Assembly: GCA_964432415.1 (NCBI GenBank)
Contig: CAYSNW010000027.1
Span: forward strand, 1-46,809
DNA length: 46,809 nt
From: JAFECT01 sp964432415
GTDB taxonomy: Bacteria; Pseudomonadota; Alphaproteobacteria; Caulobacterales; Caulobacteraceae
Direction: 5' to 3'
The translations under genes and the position numbers were made by a program. The notes under the pieces were generated by a model that was not told the DNA's origin, did no database searches, and worked only from the letters and a program-made list of their open reading frames with translations. Shown here piece by piece: positions 38,531 to 46,274 of this stretch. Position 1 is the stretch's first letter. Each line of letters starts with the position of its first letter.

Positions 38531-38899
38531 TTGGACATGAGAGCCGTCCGCCGCTCCGGCCTGAAGGTGTTCGTGCGCCGTCTGACCGTTGCCGCCGAGA
38601 TCGGGGTCTACGCCCATGAGAAGGGCCGGGCCCAGCCGCTGGTCATCGATGTCGAGGTCGAACTGGGCGACCTGGCGATCGAGCGGCTCGGCGACACGGT
38701 CAACTACGAGGACATCGTCGCCCACGCCCGGGCGGTCGGCTCCAGCCACGTCAACCTGGTGGAGGAATACGCCGAGCGGCTGGCGCGCGCCTGTCTGGGC
38801 GATCCGCGCATCCTGTCGGTCAAGGTCCGGGTCGAAAAGCCCGAGGCCCTGGCCGGCGCCGAGGCGGCCGGCTGCGAAGTGGCCTTCACCCGCGCCTGA
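38531..38899 (+). CDS. folB: Dihydroneopterin aldolase
   Basis: A 122-residue aldolase of folate biosynthesis, converting 7,8-dihydroneopterin to 6-hydroxymethyl-dihydropterin and glycolaldehyde. The key residues are in place: Glu30 in GVYAHEKG, Tyr59 in VNYEDIVAH, Glu78 in NLVEEYAERLA and Lys103 in VRVEKPEAL. TTG 38531 is given as start because AGGGAAGG is about 9 nt upstream; ATG 38537 is the alternative. It is the more canonical of the two FolB homologues here. The folP and folK genes are not in the window. Confidence 0.87.
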   Translation: MDMRAVRRSGLKVFVRRLTVAAEIGVYAHEKGRAQPLVIDVEVELGDLAIERLGDTVNYEDIVAHARAVGSSHVNLVEEYAERLARACLGDPRILSVKVRVEKPEALAGAEAAGCEVAFTRA

Positions 38900-38966
38900 T
38901 CCGCTTTCGCGGGCCGGTGGATTGGGCTAACCCTACGCCCTGACAAACGAGCCGAACCCCGACCTC

Positions 38967-39479
38967 ATGGCCGATCCCGAAGATCCGATCCCGCCGACCC
39001 CTTCCGAAACCGAGCTCGAGCCGGACCTCGCCCCCCACTGGGAGATGTCGCGCCAGAGCATGGCCTCGGACATGGACGACTTCGACGCGGCCTTCGAGAC
39101 CCGCTCGGGCGCGCTGGGCGACCGGCTGTGGCCGACGATCTCCTACCTCTTGATGATCCTGGCGCCCCTGACCCTGGGTCTGGCGGCCCTGCCGGCCTTC
39201 CTGATCGCCTATGCCGGCGACAAGGCCGCCGACGGCTGGCTGCGCACCCACTACATGTTCCAGATGCGCACCTTCTGGGTGGGGGTGGTGCTGTTCGTGC
39301 TGCTGATCGCGGCCCTGTTCCTGGAGGACGCCGTGGGCGTCGCCGGCGTGCTGGCGGGCGTGGTCTGGGCCCTGATCCTGCTGGTCGGCATCGCCTGGTT
39401 CGTGCTGCGCATGGCCGTGGGCCTGAACACCCTGCGCCGGGGCGAGCCCTACCGCGACTACCGCACCTGGACGATCTGA
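38967..39479 (+). CDS. DUF4870-like membrane protein, first of a pair
   Basis: A 170-residue protein. An acidic, proline-rich N-terminal ~55 residues precedes three to four membrane helices (LWPTISYLLMILAPLTLGLA, FWVGVVLFVLLIAALFLE, GVLAGVVWALILLVGIAWFV). The segment PAFLIAYAGDKAADGWLRTHY followed by MFQMRTFW matches the neighbour's VIIAYANRDRASPWLRTHY and KEIRLFW, showing common ancestry. The layout resembles the DUF4870 family, whose role is unknown. The next gene starts 11 nt after its stop. Confidence 0.75.
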   Translation: MADPEDPIPPTPSETELEPDLAPHWEMSRQSMASDMDDFDAAFETRSGALGDRLWPTISYLLMILAPLTLGLAALPAFLIAYAGDKAADGWLRTHYMFQMRTFWVGVVLFVLLIAALFLEDAVGVAGVLAGVVWALILLVGIAWFVLRMAVGLNTLRRGEPYRDYRTWTI

Positions 39480-39490
39480 GGAGCCCCGCG

Positions 39491-39883
39491 ATGAGCGCCG
39501 AGACCCCTGTCCCCGCCCCCGCGATGGCCGAGGACAAGACCATGGCCATGGTCGCCTATATTCTGTTCCTGGTCTCGTGGCCGACCATCGGCCTGCTGGC
39601 CGTCGTGGCGGTGATCATCGCCTACGCGAACCGCGACAGGGCCTCGCCCTGGCTGCGCACCCACTACGACAAGGAGATCCGGCTGTTCTGGCAGGCCCTG
39701 GTGTGGATCGTGGGCGGCACGATCGCGCTGGCGATCCTGGGCACGCTGCTCATCCCGCTCTTTGGCCTGGGCCTGCTGATCTGGGGCGCCATCGGCGCCT
39801 ACCTGGTCATCCTGGGCGTCTGGTTCCACGTGGTGGCCTTCATCGGCCTGATGCGCCTGCTGCAGAACCACCCTGCGGACTGA
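39491..39883 (+). CDS. DUF4870-like membrane protein, second of a pair
   Basis: A 130-residue protein with three to four membrane helices: MAMVAYILFLVSWPTIGLLA, LFWQALVWIVGGTIALAILG and GLLIWGAIGAYLVILGVWFH. It shares the IAYANRD, WLRTHY and FW motifs with the preceding gene but lacks the long acidic N-terminus. ATG 39491 is 11 nt after the upstream stop, so the two are one operon and could form a hetero-oligomer. It meets the convergent lipoprotein gene with one base between stops. Confidence 0.75.
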   Translation: MSAETPVPAPAMAEDKTMAMVAYILFLVSWPTIGLLAVVAVIIAYANRDRASPWLRTHYDKEIRLFWQALVWIVGGTIALAILGTLLIPLFGLGLLIWGAIGAYLVILGVWFHVVAFIGLMRLLQNHPAD

Positions 39884-39884
39884 G

Positions 39885-40451
39885 CTACCTTCCGGACAGC
39901 GCGCGGCCCGGGTCGCCCTGGGCGGCGACGTCGAACTGGCCGGGCTTCATCTCCGGCGAGCAGGCGCCCATCCAGACGAATTCGGCGGTCACCGTGTCGG
40001 AGCGGTTCATCTGGGCCAGGGCCGCGCCGGTGGTGCTGACCTGCGCCTTGGACTGGTAGCGGCGGTCGAAATCGCCCGCGGCCGCGCCCTTGGTGGTCAC
40101 CTTCCCGCCCGAGCCGTGATCGCAGGTCAGGGAGAAGGTCCAGGACCCGTCCGCCGCATGGGCGATGGTCGGCTGGTCACAGCCGGCCGAGGGGTCTTCG
40201 CCGGTCCAGAGCGCCGCCTTTTCCTGGGAGGCGGCGTCGACGCAGAAGCGGGCGCGCTGGACCGCGTCCAGCCCCGGCAGGGACCAACGCTTCTCCCACA
40301 GGCCGGCCTTGAGCACCGGCCGGGTCACGGCATGCGCCGCGACGGAGGACGCGCCCTGCGGCGCCTCGTCCTTGCGCTGGCAGGCGGTCAGGAAGGCCGC
40401 CAGGGTCAGGCCGGCGGCGACCAGGAGGGCCAGGGCGGGACGGATGTGCAT
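39885..40451 (-). CDS. DUF3617-like lipoprotein, downstream member of a pair
   Basis: A 188-residue lipoprotein. The signal ends in LAAFLTACQRK, a lipobox with Cys24 as the acylated residue. The mature part follows the DUF3617 pattern: VLKAGLWEKRWSLPG at the start, two to three cysteine pairs (FCVDAAS, AGCDQPT, LTCDHGSGGK, GACSPEM), DFDRRYQSKAQVS and a C-terminal strand. DUF3617 proteins are periplasmic or envelope proteins of unknown role. It is a paralogue of the gene at 40561-41142; the intergenic gap is 109 nt. Confidence 0.83.
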   Translation of the reverse strand: MHIRPALALLVAAGLTLAAFLTACQRKDEAPQGASSVAAHAVTRPVLKAGLWEKRWSLPGLDAVQRARFCVDAASQEKAALWTGEDPSAGCDQPTIAHAADGSWTFSLTCDHGSGGKVTTKGAAAGDFDRRYQSKAQVSTTGAALAQMNRSDTVTAEFVWMGACSPEMKPGQFDVAAQGDPGRALSGR

Positions 40452-40560
40452 CGGGGGACTCGGGCTCCGGAAGGTATTGCGAAGCTTATCCCGCCGGGCG
40501 CGGCGGCGGGAGGCGACGCGGGGCCGCACGCCCCGCGACGAATGCGCCCGACTCGGCGGT

Positions 40561-41142
40561 TCAGCCGCCCCTGGCCCCCATCATGTTCACCTTCATGCCG
40601 TTGGGCAGAATCATGTCGCCGCCCTTCTGGCCGGGTGCGCAGGGGCCGGTCCATTCCCCGGTCATGGTGATGTCGTGCGTGCCGTTCATCCGCGCCACGG
40701 ACGCGCCTGTGGTCGTGGAGTGGAGCTTGACGGTGTAGCGGCTGGAGAAGTCGCCGGTGGCGACGCCCGTGCTCTCCACCTTGCCGGCGGCGCCCAGATC
40801 GCAGGTTCCGGAGAACTTCCAGGAGCCGTCCAGCCCGCGCGAGATGCTTTCGTTGGAGCAGTTGCTCTTGCCCATCTGGCCGCTGAACACCGTCAGCTTG
40901 GCCTCGGTCGCCTCGTCCAGGCAGACCTGGGAGGACTGGGTCATGGGCGGGGGGCCTTCCATGGCGATGTCGAGCTTCCAGAGGCCTGCCTTGCGGTGGG
41001 GCAGGGTCGCCGGACCCGCGGCGGCCGGGGCCGAGGGGGCGGCGGATGCGCCCGGTGCGGCGCCGGCGGCGTCGGCCTTCTTCTGGCAGGCGGCGAGGGT
41101 CAGGCCGACCGTGGCGATGGCGAGCAGGGGAATGACACGCAT
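40561..41142 (-). CDS. DUF3617-like lipoprotein, upstream member of a pair
   Basis: A 193-residue lipoprotein with lipobox LTLAACQKK (Cys19) and an Ala/Pro/Gly linker. The DUF3617 domain reads LPHRKAGLWKLDIAMEG, QVCLDEATEAKLTVF, SNCSNESISRGLDGSWKF, GTCDLGAAGKVESTG, DFSSRYTVKLHSTTTGASVARMN and WTGPCAPGQKGGDM. The same blocks occur in the next gene (GLWEKRWSL, DGSWTFSLTCD, STTGAALAQMN), so the pair arose by tandem duplication. The function is unknown; an envelope role is likely. Confidence 0.85.
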   Translation of the reverse strand: MRVIPLLAIATVGLTLAACQKKADAAGAAPGASAAPSAPAAAGPATLPHRKAGLWKLDIAMEGPPPMTQSSQVCLDEATEAKLTVFSGQMGKSNCSNESISRGLDGSWKFSGTCDLGAAGKVESTGVATGDFSSRYTVKLHSTTTGASVARMNGTHDITMTGEWTGPCAPGQKGGDMILPNGMKVNMMGARGG

Positions 41143-41261
41143 GTTTCTCTCCCGGGCTTGTTCTGGACGAAGCGCGCACCGACCTTAAACCTGTCCGGCC
41201 GCCGCCGACAGATGGCGGAACGACGTTATGTCGCTTCTCGTTGGACGCCCATGGAGCCCGG

Positions 41262-41552
41262 ATGCTGATCGACAACGACCGCTACAGCCGATTCGAATGG
41301 CGCCACGACGGGGCCCTGGCCTTCGCCGATTACCGGCGCGGGCCGGACCGGCTGATCCTGACCCACTTCGAGACCGACATGGCCGCGCGCGGCAAGGGCC
41401 TGGCCGGTCGGCTGATGGCGGCGATCGTCGAGGAGGCGCGCGAGCGGCGGCTGCACATCGAGGCGCGCTGTCCCTATGCGGTCGACTGGTTCGAGAAACA
41501 CCCCGAGGTCGCCGCCGAGCTCAGCGTGCCGACCCAGTCCCCGGCGCAATGA
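41262..41552 (+). CDS. Mini-GNAT (YjdJ-like) acetyltransferase, first of a pair
   Basis: A 96-residue minimal GNAT-fold protein of the YjdJ/Gcn5-related group. The acetyl-CoA loop is AARGKGLAGRLMAAIVEEA and the conserved end is IEARCPYAVDWFEKHPEV. LILTHFETDMAARGKG corresponds to the conserved strand before the loop. ATG 41262 has GGAG at 41253-41256. These small enzymes are of uncertain substrate. A paralogue follows 1 nt after the stop. Confidence 0.83.
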   Translation: MLIDNDRYSRFEWRHDGALAFADYRRGPDRLILTHFETDMAARGKGLAGRLMAAIVEEARERRLHIEARCPYAVDWFEKHPEVAAELSVPTQSPAQ

Positions 41553-41553
41553 C

Positions 41554-41838
41554 ATGGCGGGCTTCTACGAGAACCTCGAGGAGAGCCGCTTCGAGATGCC
41601 CTTCGATCAGCCCGGCATGCAGGGCCTGGTCTGGGCCGACTACATCCGCCAGGGCGACGTGCTGGCCATCCCCCACGTGGAGGCCGAGCCGCAGCTGCGC
41701 GGCACGGGCGCGGCGGGGCTGTTCATGCAGGCCCTGGCCGATCACGCTCGCGGGGCGGGGCTGAAGCTCCGGCCGATCTGCGCCTATGCGGTGCTCTGGC
41801 TGCGGCGCCACCCCGACACTCACGACCTGCTGGCCTAG
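41554..41838 (+). CDS. Mini-GNAT (YjdJ-like) acetyltransferase, second of a pair
   Basis: A 94-residue relative of the preceding gene. VLAIPHVEAEPQLRGTGAAG carries the strand and the acetyl-CoA loop (RGTGAAGLFM), and LRPICAYAVLWLRRHPD the C-terminal signature in which the usual CPY is CAY. ESRFEMPFDQPG aligns with YSRFEWRHDG at the N-terminus. It starts one base after the upstream stop and its last 4 nt overlap the convergent permease gene. The two may work as a heterodimer. Confidence 0.82.
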   Translation: MAGFYENLEESRFEMPFDQPGMQGLVWADYIRQGDVLAIPHVEAEPQLRGTGAAGLFMQALADHARGAGLKLRPICAYAVLWLRRHPDTHDLLA

Positions 41839-43220
41839 ACTTCGGGCAATTGCAGCGAGCGGCCCTTCAGCTTCAGCCAGATCATCACCACCAGGCCGAT
41901 GGCCATCCAGGCCGCGCCCACCATCTTGGCCTGCGGATCGATGTTCCACAGCACGTAGCCGATCACCGCGAAGCCTATGACCGGCACGATCACGTGGCGC
42001 CAGACGTCGCGCCCGGGCCGGCGGCCGAAGTGGGCCAGGACCGACAGGTGCAGCATCAGGAACCCGGTCAGGGCCCCGAAATTGACGATGGAGGTCAGGG
42101 TGTCGAGGTGTTCGAGCATGACCATGCTGGCCACCAGGGTCAGGCCGGTGATCATCAGGATCGCCCGGTCGGGCGTCTTGCGGCCGGCGTGGACGTGGCT
42201 CAGCCAGCGCGGCAGGCGTCCGTCGCGGGCCATGCCGTAGACCAGCCGCGCGGCGGCGGCCTGTCCCACCAGCGAGCAGGCGATGGACGAGATCACGATG
42301 CCGCCCAGCGACGCGGCCGCCTTGAACCAGGTGCCGCCCAGCATCTGGGCGATGCCCAGGAAGGCGTTGGCGGTGTCGTCGCCGGGCGGGAAGGCGGTCT
42401 TGTCCAGCACGAACAGGCTGGCCAGCCAGGTCTGGGCGATGAACAGGCCCGCCGCCAGGACCAGGGACAGCAGGGTGGCGCGGCTGACGGCCCGGGGTCC
42501 GCCCTTCGCTTCCTCCGACAGGGTGGAGATTGCGTCGAAGCCGAGGAAGCTCAGCACCGCCAGCGACAGGGCGCCGAACAGCAGCTGGGGTGTGACCAGC
42601 GAGGGCCGGTAGAAGGGGGCCGCGGACAGGTGCGCGCCGCCCAGGCCATGCGAGACGCCCTGGAAGGCCAGGACCGCGAAGACGGCCAGCAGGATCAGCT
42701 GGATCCACAGCATGGCCTGGTTCAGCCAGGCCGCGATCTTCACCCCCGCGAGGTTGGTGGTCGTCACCCCCGCGACCAGCCCCACGATCAGCAGCGGCTT
42801 GGAAACGCCGGGGGCCAGCGCGAACACCGCCTCGGCCGCGAAGACGTAGGTCAGGGTCGGCAGCAGCAGATAGTCGAGCAGCATGGCCCAGCCGGCCAGG
42901 AAGCCCACGCTCTGGCCGATGCCGCGCGCGGCGTAGGCATAGACCGATCCGGCCACCGGAAAGGCCCGCGCCATGGTCATGTAGCTGAGCGCGGTGAACA
43001 GCATGGCCACGAGCCCGACCACATAGACCAGCGGCGCCATGCCCTTGGACGCATTGTAGACGAAACCGAACACAGCCCAGGGCGCCGTGGGCGAGATCAG
43101 GATCAGGCCGTAGACCAGAAGGTCGGCCAGGCTGAGGGTGCGCTTGAGTTCCTGCTTGTAGCCGAAGGCCTCCAGCGAGGCCGCGGCGTCGCTCGCCGGC
43201 TCGAATTCCGCATGAGCCAC
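41835..43220 (-). CDS. APC family amino acid permease
   Basis: A 461-residue permease with about twelve membrane helices. The APC signature at helix 1 reads YGLILISPTAPWAVFGFVYN, followed by AFPVAGSVYAYAARGIG (helix 3) and SFLGFDAISTLSEEAKGGPR (helices 6-7), where SEEAK is typical of the cationic/YfnA-like amino acid transporters. The late segment KTPDRAILMITGLTLVASMV precedes helices 10-12. GTG 43220 is the start, preceded by GGGGGGAC; no ATG fits. The substrate amino acid cannot be named. Confidence 0.9.
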   Translation of the reverse strand: MAHAEFEPASDAAASLEAFGYKQELKRTLSLADLLVYGLILISPTAPWAVFGFVYNASKGMAPLVYVVGLVAMLFTALSYMTMARAFPVAGSVYAYAARGIGQSVGFLAGWAMLLDYLLLPTLTYVFAAEAVFALAPGVSKPLLIVGLVAGVTTTNLAGVKIAAWLNQAMLWIQLILLAVFAVLAFQGVSHGLGGAHLSAAPFYRPSLVTPQLLFGALSLAVLSFLGFDAISTLSEEAKGGPRAVSRATLLSLVLAAGLFIAQTWLASLFVLDKTAFPPGDDTANAFLGIAQMLGGTWFKAAASLGGIVISSIACSLVGQAAAARLVYGMARDGRLPRWLSHVHAGRKTPDRAILMITGLTLVASMVMLEHLDTLTSIVNFGALTGFLMLHLSVLAHFGRRPGRDVWRHVIVPVIGFAVIGYVLWNIDPQAKMVGAAWMAIGLVVMIWLKLKGRSLQLPEV

Positions 43221-43324
43221 TGGTGTCCCCCCGCGCCCTTTGCGTCGAGGTTACGTCAGGCGCGCGCGGCTGTCGCGCGGTATCGACCTGCGGGTTGCGT
43301 CTCTGGATTTTCGGGAGAGAGAAA

Positions 43325-43401
43325 TGGTCGGAGTGGCAGGATTCGAACCTGCGACCCCCGCGTCCCGAACGCGGTGCTCTACCAGACTGAGCCACACTCC
43401 G
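43325..43401 (-). tRNA. tRNA-Pro (anticodon CGG)
   Basis: On the minus strand the acceptor CGGAGTG (43401-43395) pairs with CACTCCG, and CCA is encoded (43327-43325). The anticodon stem CCGCG/CGCGG holds loop TTCGGGA, giving anticodon CGG, proline. The T-arm has GTTCGAATC. The length is 77 nt including CCA. Confidence 0.96.
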
Positions 43402-43416
43402 ACTTGAAGAGCGGGC

Positions 43417-43445
43417 CTTATAGCGGCGGCCCCCCGGGGCGGCAA
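43417..43445 (-). promoter_or_regulatory. Promoter of tRNA-Pro
   Basis: On the minus strand TTGCCG (43445-43440) and TATAAG (43422-43417) are separated by exactly 17 nt, a good sigma-70 promoter. The predicted start at about 43410 is roughly 9 nt before the tRNA 5' end. The spacer is almost entirely G and C. Confidence 0.65.
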
Positions 43446-43485
43446 GCCACGTTGGACAGCTTGTTTCGGCGTGGTTTCGTCACAC

Positions 43486-43500
43486 CGGCCAAGTTGGCCG
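43486..43500. repeat. 15-bp palindrome between the two tRNA genes
   Basis: CGGCCAA (43486-43492), G, TTGGCCG (43494-43500) is a perfect palindrome around one central base. It lies upstream of both divergent tRNA genes. It could be a protein-binding site; nothing else supports this. Confidence 0.35.
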
Positions 43501-43580
43501 CGCTGACGTGTTGCATGGGGGCGGACCATGCGCTATCTCCGCCTCCCTCAACGCCCGGCCTCAAGGCCGCCCGTTCCTGC

Positions 43581-43654
43581 TGGGGAATGGTGTAATGGTA
43601 ACACAGCGGTTTTTGGTACCGTCATTCTAGGTTCGAGTCCTAGTTCCCCAGCCA
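43581..43654 (+). tRNA. tRNA-Gln (anticodon TTG)
   Basis: Acceptor TGGGGAA (43581-43587) pairs with TTCCCCA, followed by discriminator G and encoded CCA ending at 43654. The anticodon loop TTTTGGT gives TTG, glutamine. The T-arm contains GGTTCGAGTCC. The length is 74 nt. A weak promoter (TTGCAT 43511-43516, TATCTC 43534-43539, 17-nt spacer) lies upstream. Confidence 0.95.
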
Positions 43655-43682
43655 TTTTCTCCTCCCGCCATCCGGATCTCGT

Positions 43683-44384
43683 TCAGCGATCGTACCCATA
43701 GCTGCGCCAATGCGCCGCCAGGACGGCCGCGTCGCGTTCGGCCGGGGGGCGGGTCCATTCTTGGGCGCGCGCCTCGAGCACCCCGCGCCAGGCTTCAAAT
43801 CTCGAGCGCGGTTCGCCGTCCGGCAGGCCTTCGATCAGCGGACCGACGAGATCCTCCAGCTCGGCGAGGTCCTCCCGGGGGTCGCCGAGATAGTCGTCCG
43901 GCAGGTGATGCTGGTTGAAGTCGATGGCGTCGAGCGCGATGCGGATCAGGCGCTCGCGCGCCGGCCGGCAACCGGGGTCCAGCTCCAGAGCCCGGCGGAA
44001 ATGGTCGGCCGGCGCCGCGTCGGAGGAGATGCTCCAATGGTGGACTAGGCCCAGCCACAGGTGCGGCGCCGCGTCGGCCGCGCGCAACGCCGCCCATTCC
44101 TCAAATGTCGGGTTCAGGAACCGTTCGACAAGCGGTTGGGGAACCACGACCCGGGGGTCGCTGACGCCCATGCTCGCCTCGGCCAAACGCCCCGCTAGGC
44201 GCCGGCGCGCTTCGAAGGGAAGGTCACCCGATCCCCGCAGGAAGGTTTCGAGGGCCGCCATGGCGTCCTTGCGCCGGCCCTCGCCCCTCAATCGGTAGTA
44301 GTCGGCGAGGGCGCGCCACGCCGGCTCGCCGCCGAGTTCGCGCGCCAGCTCGAGAGCCCGGTCGAGGTCTTCCATGGCAGGCAT
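43683..44384 (-). CDS. TPR-like protein of unknown function
   Basis: A 233-residue soluble, mostly helical protein. The helical repeats LDRALELARELGGEPAWRAL, ADHFRRALELDPGCRPARER and AALETFLRGSG look like tetratricopeptide-type units, suggesting protein binding. The C-terminal half (DFNQHHLPDDYLGDPREDLA, RFEAWRGVLEARAQEW, AHWRSYGYD) is conserved-looking but I do not recognise a named family. Start ATG 44384, or ATG 44375 three codons in. It lies 28 nt past tRNA-Gln on the other strand. Confidence 0.72.
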   Translation of the reverse strand: MPAMEDLDRALELARELGGEPAWRALADYYRLRGEGRRKDAMAALETFLRGSGDLPFEARRRLAGRLAEASMGVSDPRVVVPQPLVERFLNPTFEEWAALRAADAAPHLWLGLVHHWSISSDAAPADHFRRALELDPGCRPARERLIRIALDAIDFNQHHLPDDYLGDPREDLAELEDLVGPLIEGLPDGEPRSRFEAWRGVLEARAQEWTRPPAERDAAVLAAHWRSYGYDR

Positions 44385-44430
44385 GGCCGCAGCATAGGGG
44401 CCCCGGCGCGATGGGAAAGTCCCCGGGGGC

Positions 44431-45462
44431 TTACACCCCCACTTTCGCCACGCCCTTGATCGGAATAGTCACCACCGGATTGACCGGGTCGTTTGTGACG
44501 ATCCTCACGGCGCCTTCGAAGGGGCCGGGCCGGGCCGGGGGCCCCACGCGGACCGTGACCTGGAATTCGCCCTTGTTGGCCGCCTGCGAGACCATGGCGG
44601 TCACGCCCGGGACGTCCGTGCTGGCCTGGTTGACCACAAAGGTCTCCGGAGCCTTCAGATTGTTCGACCGCACGATGATGATGCGCATCGCCGCCGCATC
44701 GCCCGGGGCCACGTCGCCGAAGTTGATGCGCAACGGATCGACCCGGTAGGGCGGGCGGATCACGCCGCTGACGGCGAGGTCGTAGGCCGGCTGGTGTCTG
44801 GCGTTGGTGGTGACGTGAATCTTCTCGGCGATCGGTCCGATTCTGGCGTCGGGACCGCCGACGGTGATGTCGAGCCGGTACTGGGCCTGGCCCGCGCGGC
44901 CGACATTGGGCACGATCTCCGCGCCCTTCAGCCGCGTCCTGGTGACCTTGATCCAGTCGGCGGGGGAGGCGATCGAGACGATCTCGAAGGGTTCGGCTTC
45001 CTCGCTGTAGAGGATCACCGACTGCTTCTCCGCGTCGCCGAGCAGCAGGTTGTAGCGCAGGAAGCCGGCCGGGTGGGCCTCGACGTAGGGCTTGACCACC
45101 GCGCGCACGGTCAGCTGGGCCGTGGGCGAGGACGGGTCGTTGGTCTCCAGCGTGACCGACTTGGCGATCGGGCCCGAAAAGGCCGAGGTGTCGACGTGGG
45201 CGATGACCTTGCCGCTCTGGCCCGGCCGGATGACCTTGTCGAAGTCGACCACCGTGCAGCCGCAACCGGGCTTGGCGGCGAGGATCTGCAGGTCGGCGCT
45301 GCCGGTGTTGGCGACCGTGAAGGTCCAGTCGATCTTCTCGCCCTTGGGGACGGTCCCCACGTCCTTGACGGGTTCGTTGACCGTCAGATGCTGGGCGAAG
45401 GCGGCGGGCGCGGCGAGCGCCAGGGCCAGCGCAAGGACGGCGGCGTGGATGCGTCCGGGCAT
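44431..45462 (-). CDS. Exported DUF1573 family protein
   Basis: A 343-residue exported protein with signal peptide AAVLALALALAAPAAFA. The first domain is DUF1573/ASPM-SPD-2-hydin-like Ig fold: DVGTVPKGEKIDWTFTVANT, ILAAKPGCGCTVVDF with the family GCGCT motif, GKVIAHVDTSAFSGP and SVTLETNDPSSPTAQLTV. Two or three further Ig-like domains follow, the last ending VRIVTNDPVNPVVTIPIKG. Such proteins are thought to be periplasmic or envelope structural components; no activity is known. ATG 45462 is the start. Confidence 0.87.
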   Translation of the reverse strand: MPGRIHAAVLALALALAAPAAFAQHLTVNEPVKDVGTVPKGEKIDWTFTVANTGSADLQILAAKPGCGCTVVDFDKVIRPGQSGKVIAHVDTSAFSGPIAKSVTLETNDPSSPTAQLTVRAVVKPYVEAHPAGFLRYNLLLGDAEKQSVILYSEEAEPFEIVSIASPADWIKVTRTRLKGAEIVPNVGRAGQAQYRLDITVGGPDARIGPIAEKIHVTTNARHQPAYDLAVSGVIRPPYRVDPLRINFGDVAPGDAAAMRIIIVRSNNLKAPETFVVNQASTDVPGVTAMVSQAANKGEFQVTVRVGPPARPGPFEGAVRIVTNDPVNPVVTIPIKGVAKVGV

Positions 45463-45637
45463 TCGAAAAACCCTCCCCGTTCAGGTGTTTCGCGTCTGGC
45501 CAAGGCGTAACGTTTCTCGGACGGAGGCGCAAACCCCCGGGTCCGGGGGGCGGGGCGCCCGCTTCAGATGGAGCTTTGCAGTGCGCCGCCGCCGGTATTA
45601 GCTGACCGCCGTCGCTTGTCCTGACGGGAGGGGCCCC

Positions 45638-46258
45638 TTGCGCGCCTTGATCTGCATCGCCGCCCTTCTGTGCCTGGCCGCGGCGCCGGCCCGGCTGGTT
45701 CCCCAGGTCGAACGCCTGGGCGGAGGGCTTGTGCGCGTGTCCGTGAAGGCGCCCGCCGGGGCGGACCTCTTCGAGGTCGTCAACGCGCTCGCTGCCGCGC
45801 ACGCCTGCCCCCGGTCCAGGGTCGAGGCGGGTTTCTGGGCGACGCATGTCTTCGCCATCGACCAGGCCGGCGCCTTTCGCGCCGTCCGCGAAGGGCGCTG
45901 CATCGTAAGGCCGCCCGTCGATCCCGAGGGCGAGACGGTCCTGATCGACACGTCACCCCCCGACAATTCAGCAGCTCTGAAAGTGTTGGCCGCCTCCCAC
46001 GTCGAAGATCTCGGCGGCGGCCTCTATCGCCTGACGTTCGTCTTGCCGGGCGCGGACGAGCCGATGTCGGCTTCCAGCGACTTCGAGGCCGCGGAAGACG
46101 CCTTCTGCGACTTCAAGGGGGTCGCGGCCGCGCCGACCAGCGGCCGACTGACGGTCAGCGGCCTGAAGGCGGGTCGGCTGGAGCAGACGCTCACGCTCAG
46201 CGCCGAAATCGCCTGCGACCCGGACGTCATGGTCAAGCGCTACAAGTCTCGGAAATGA
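45638..46258 (+). CDS. Secreted protein of unknown function with internal duplication
   Basis: A 206-residue secreted protein with signal peptide ALICIAALLCLAAAPA. TTG 45638 is taken as start because GGGAGGGG lies just upstream. Two ~35-residue blocks are similar: residues 24-57 (VERLGGGLVRVSVKAPAGAD ... ACP) and 122-157 (VEDLGGGLYRLTFVLPGADE ... FCD), each followed about 31-36 residues later by another cysteine (Cys88, Cys193). This indicates an internal duplication of a disulfide-bearing domain. The family is not recognised. Confidence 0.68.
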   Translation: MRALICIAALLCLAAAPARLVPQVERLGGGLVRVSVKAPAGADLFEVVNALAAAHACPRSRVEAGFWATHVFAIDQAGAFRAVREGRCIVRPPVDPEGETVLIDTSPPDNSAALKVLAASHVEDLGGGLYRLTFVLPGADEPMSASSDFEAAEDAFCDFKGVAAAPTSGRLTVSGLKAGRLEQTLTLSAEIACDPDVMVKRYKSRK

Positions 46259-46274
46259 GCCGGGCCGCCGCGGC

